This document shows, one piece after another, positions 5,235 through 5,561 of a DNA stretch of 5,561 nt. Positions within the stretch are counted from its first letter, which is position 1, and each line of letters opens with the position of its first letter. This stretch comes from Nitrospira sp. (lineage in GTDB: Bacteria > Nitrospirota > Nitrospiria > Nitrospirales > Nitrospiraceae). Location of the stretch: NCBI GenBank assembly GCA_025361385.1, contig JANYAJ010000135.1:1-5561 (forward strand), written 5' to 3'. The translations under genes and the position numbers were made by a program. The notes under the pieces were generated by a model. It did no database searches, was not told the origin of the DNA, and was given only the letters and a program-made list of their open reading frames with translations.

Positions 5235-5561
5235 TTAAGCCGGAACAAACTTGAGCGCGGCGCCGTTGATGCAGTACCGCAAGCCGGTCGGTTTAGGGCC
5301 GTCCTTGAAGATATGGCCCTGATGGCCTTCGCAACGGGCGCAATGGACTTCTGTTCTCGGGAAAATCAATTTGTAATCGGTGGTGGACTCGACCACCTTG
5401 GGATCGATGGGTTGCCAGAAGCTGGGCCAGCCGGTGCCGCTGTCGAACTTATGCTCCGATGAATAGGCCGGGAGGTCACAGCCCGCGCAATAGTAGACGC
5501 CCTCCTTCTTGTTGTCGTGCATATTGTTGAGAAAGGGCCGCTCGGTATCCTCATGCCGCAG
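5235..5561 (-). CDS. msrB: peptide-methionine (R)-S-oxide reductase MsrB, N-terminus cut by window edge
   Basis: The minus-strand frame enters from the right edge and ends at TAA (5237-5235), giving 108 residues. It reduces the R form of methionine sulfoxide in proteins back to methionine, normally using thioredoxin. In fragment numbering, the SelR fold is shown by [51 protein letters not shown] and [11 protein letters not shown]. Cys97 in RYCIN is catalytic; Cys25, Cys28, Cys74 and Cys77 form the two CxxC pairs that bind structural zinc. The motif is SGTGWPSF, with Thr where E. coli MsrB has Cys in SGCGWPSF. The internal Met at 5522 is not the start, because conserved family residues continue upstream of it to the edge. 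The missing N-terminus is probably 20-40 residues, or longer if the protein is exported or fused to MsrA. Confidence 0.95.
   Translation of the reverse strand: MRHEDTERPFLNNMHDNKKEGVYYCAGCDLPAYSSEHKFDSGTGWPSFWQPIDPKVVESTTDYKLIFPRTEVHCARCEGHQGHIFKDGPKPTGLRYCINGAALKFVPA

Overview
The window is about 5.6 kb of moderately GC-rich bacterial chromosome. It carries six supported genes, two of them cut by the window edges, a decayed insertion sequence and a structured intergenic region. The style of the proteins (Lys/Ala-rich DNA-binding tail, CPxCG protein, soluble PAS/hybrid kinase, Asn-Pro repeat protein) reminds me of Nitrospira-type genomes (Nitrospirota). That is an impression only; no marker gene here proves the taxon.

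Layout. 1-48 (minus): N-terminus of a Lys/Ala-rich, probably DNA-binding protein, with a good RBS and a candidate promoter. 213 to about 700 (minus): 3' remnant of an IS3-family element, with one terminal inverted repeat and an orfB pseudogene broken by several frameshifts. 754-930 (plus): small CPxCG cysteine-rich protein. 965-1153 (plus): very small predicted lipoprotein. 1220-2191 (plus): complete aldo/keto reductase. 2326-2679 (plus): secreted protein made almost entirely of seven 12-residue Asn-Pro repeats, with its own candidate promoter and a near-perfect Shine-Dalgarno. 2680-3156: no convincing complete gene, but a Lys-rich gene tail on the minus strand and some palindromic sequence. 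3157-5085 (plus): soluble hybrid histidine kinase, REC-PAS-HisKA-HATPase-REC, whose N-terminal receiver has lost its phosphoacceptor Asp. 5086-5234: intergenic region between convergent genes with mutually exclusive potential hairpins. 5235-5561 (minus): msrB, methionine sulfoxide reductase B, lacking its N-terminus at the window edge.

The genes do not form one evident pathway. The four plus-strand genes from 754 to 2679 are collinear but separated by gaps and have individual ribosome sites, so one operon is not certain. The aldo/keto reductase and MsrB both suit redox or carbonyl stress housekeeping. The kinase has no partner response regulator in the window, and its own C-terminal receiver may be its first phosphate acceptor. 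I found no complete undescribed system. The least ordinary items are the Asn-Pro repeat protein, the pseudo-receiver of the kinase and the A-B-C alternative-pairing region after it.
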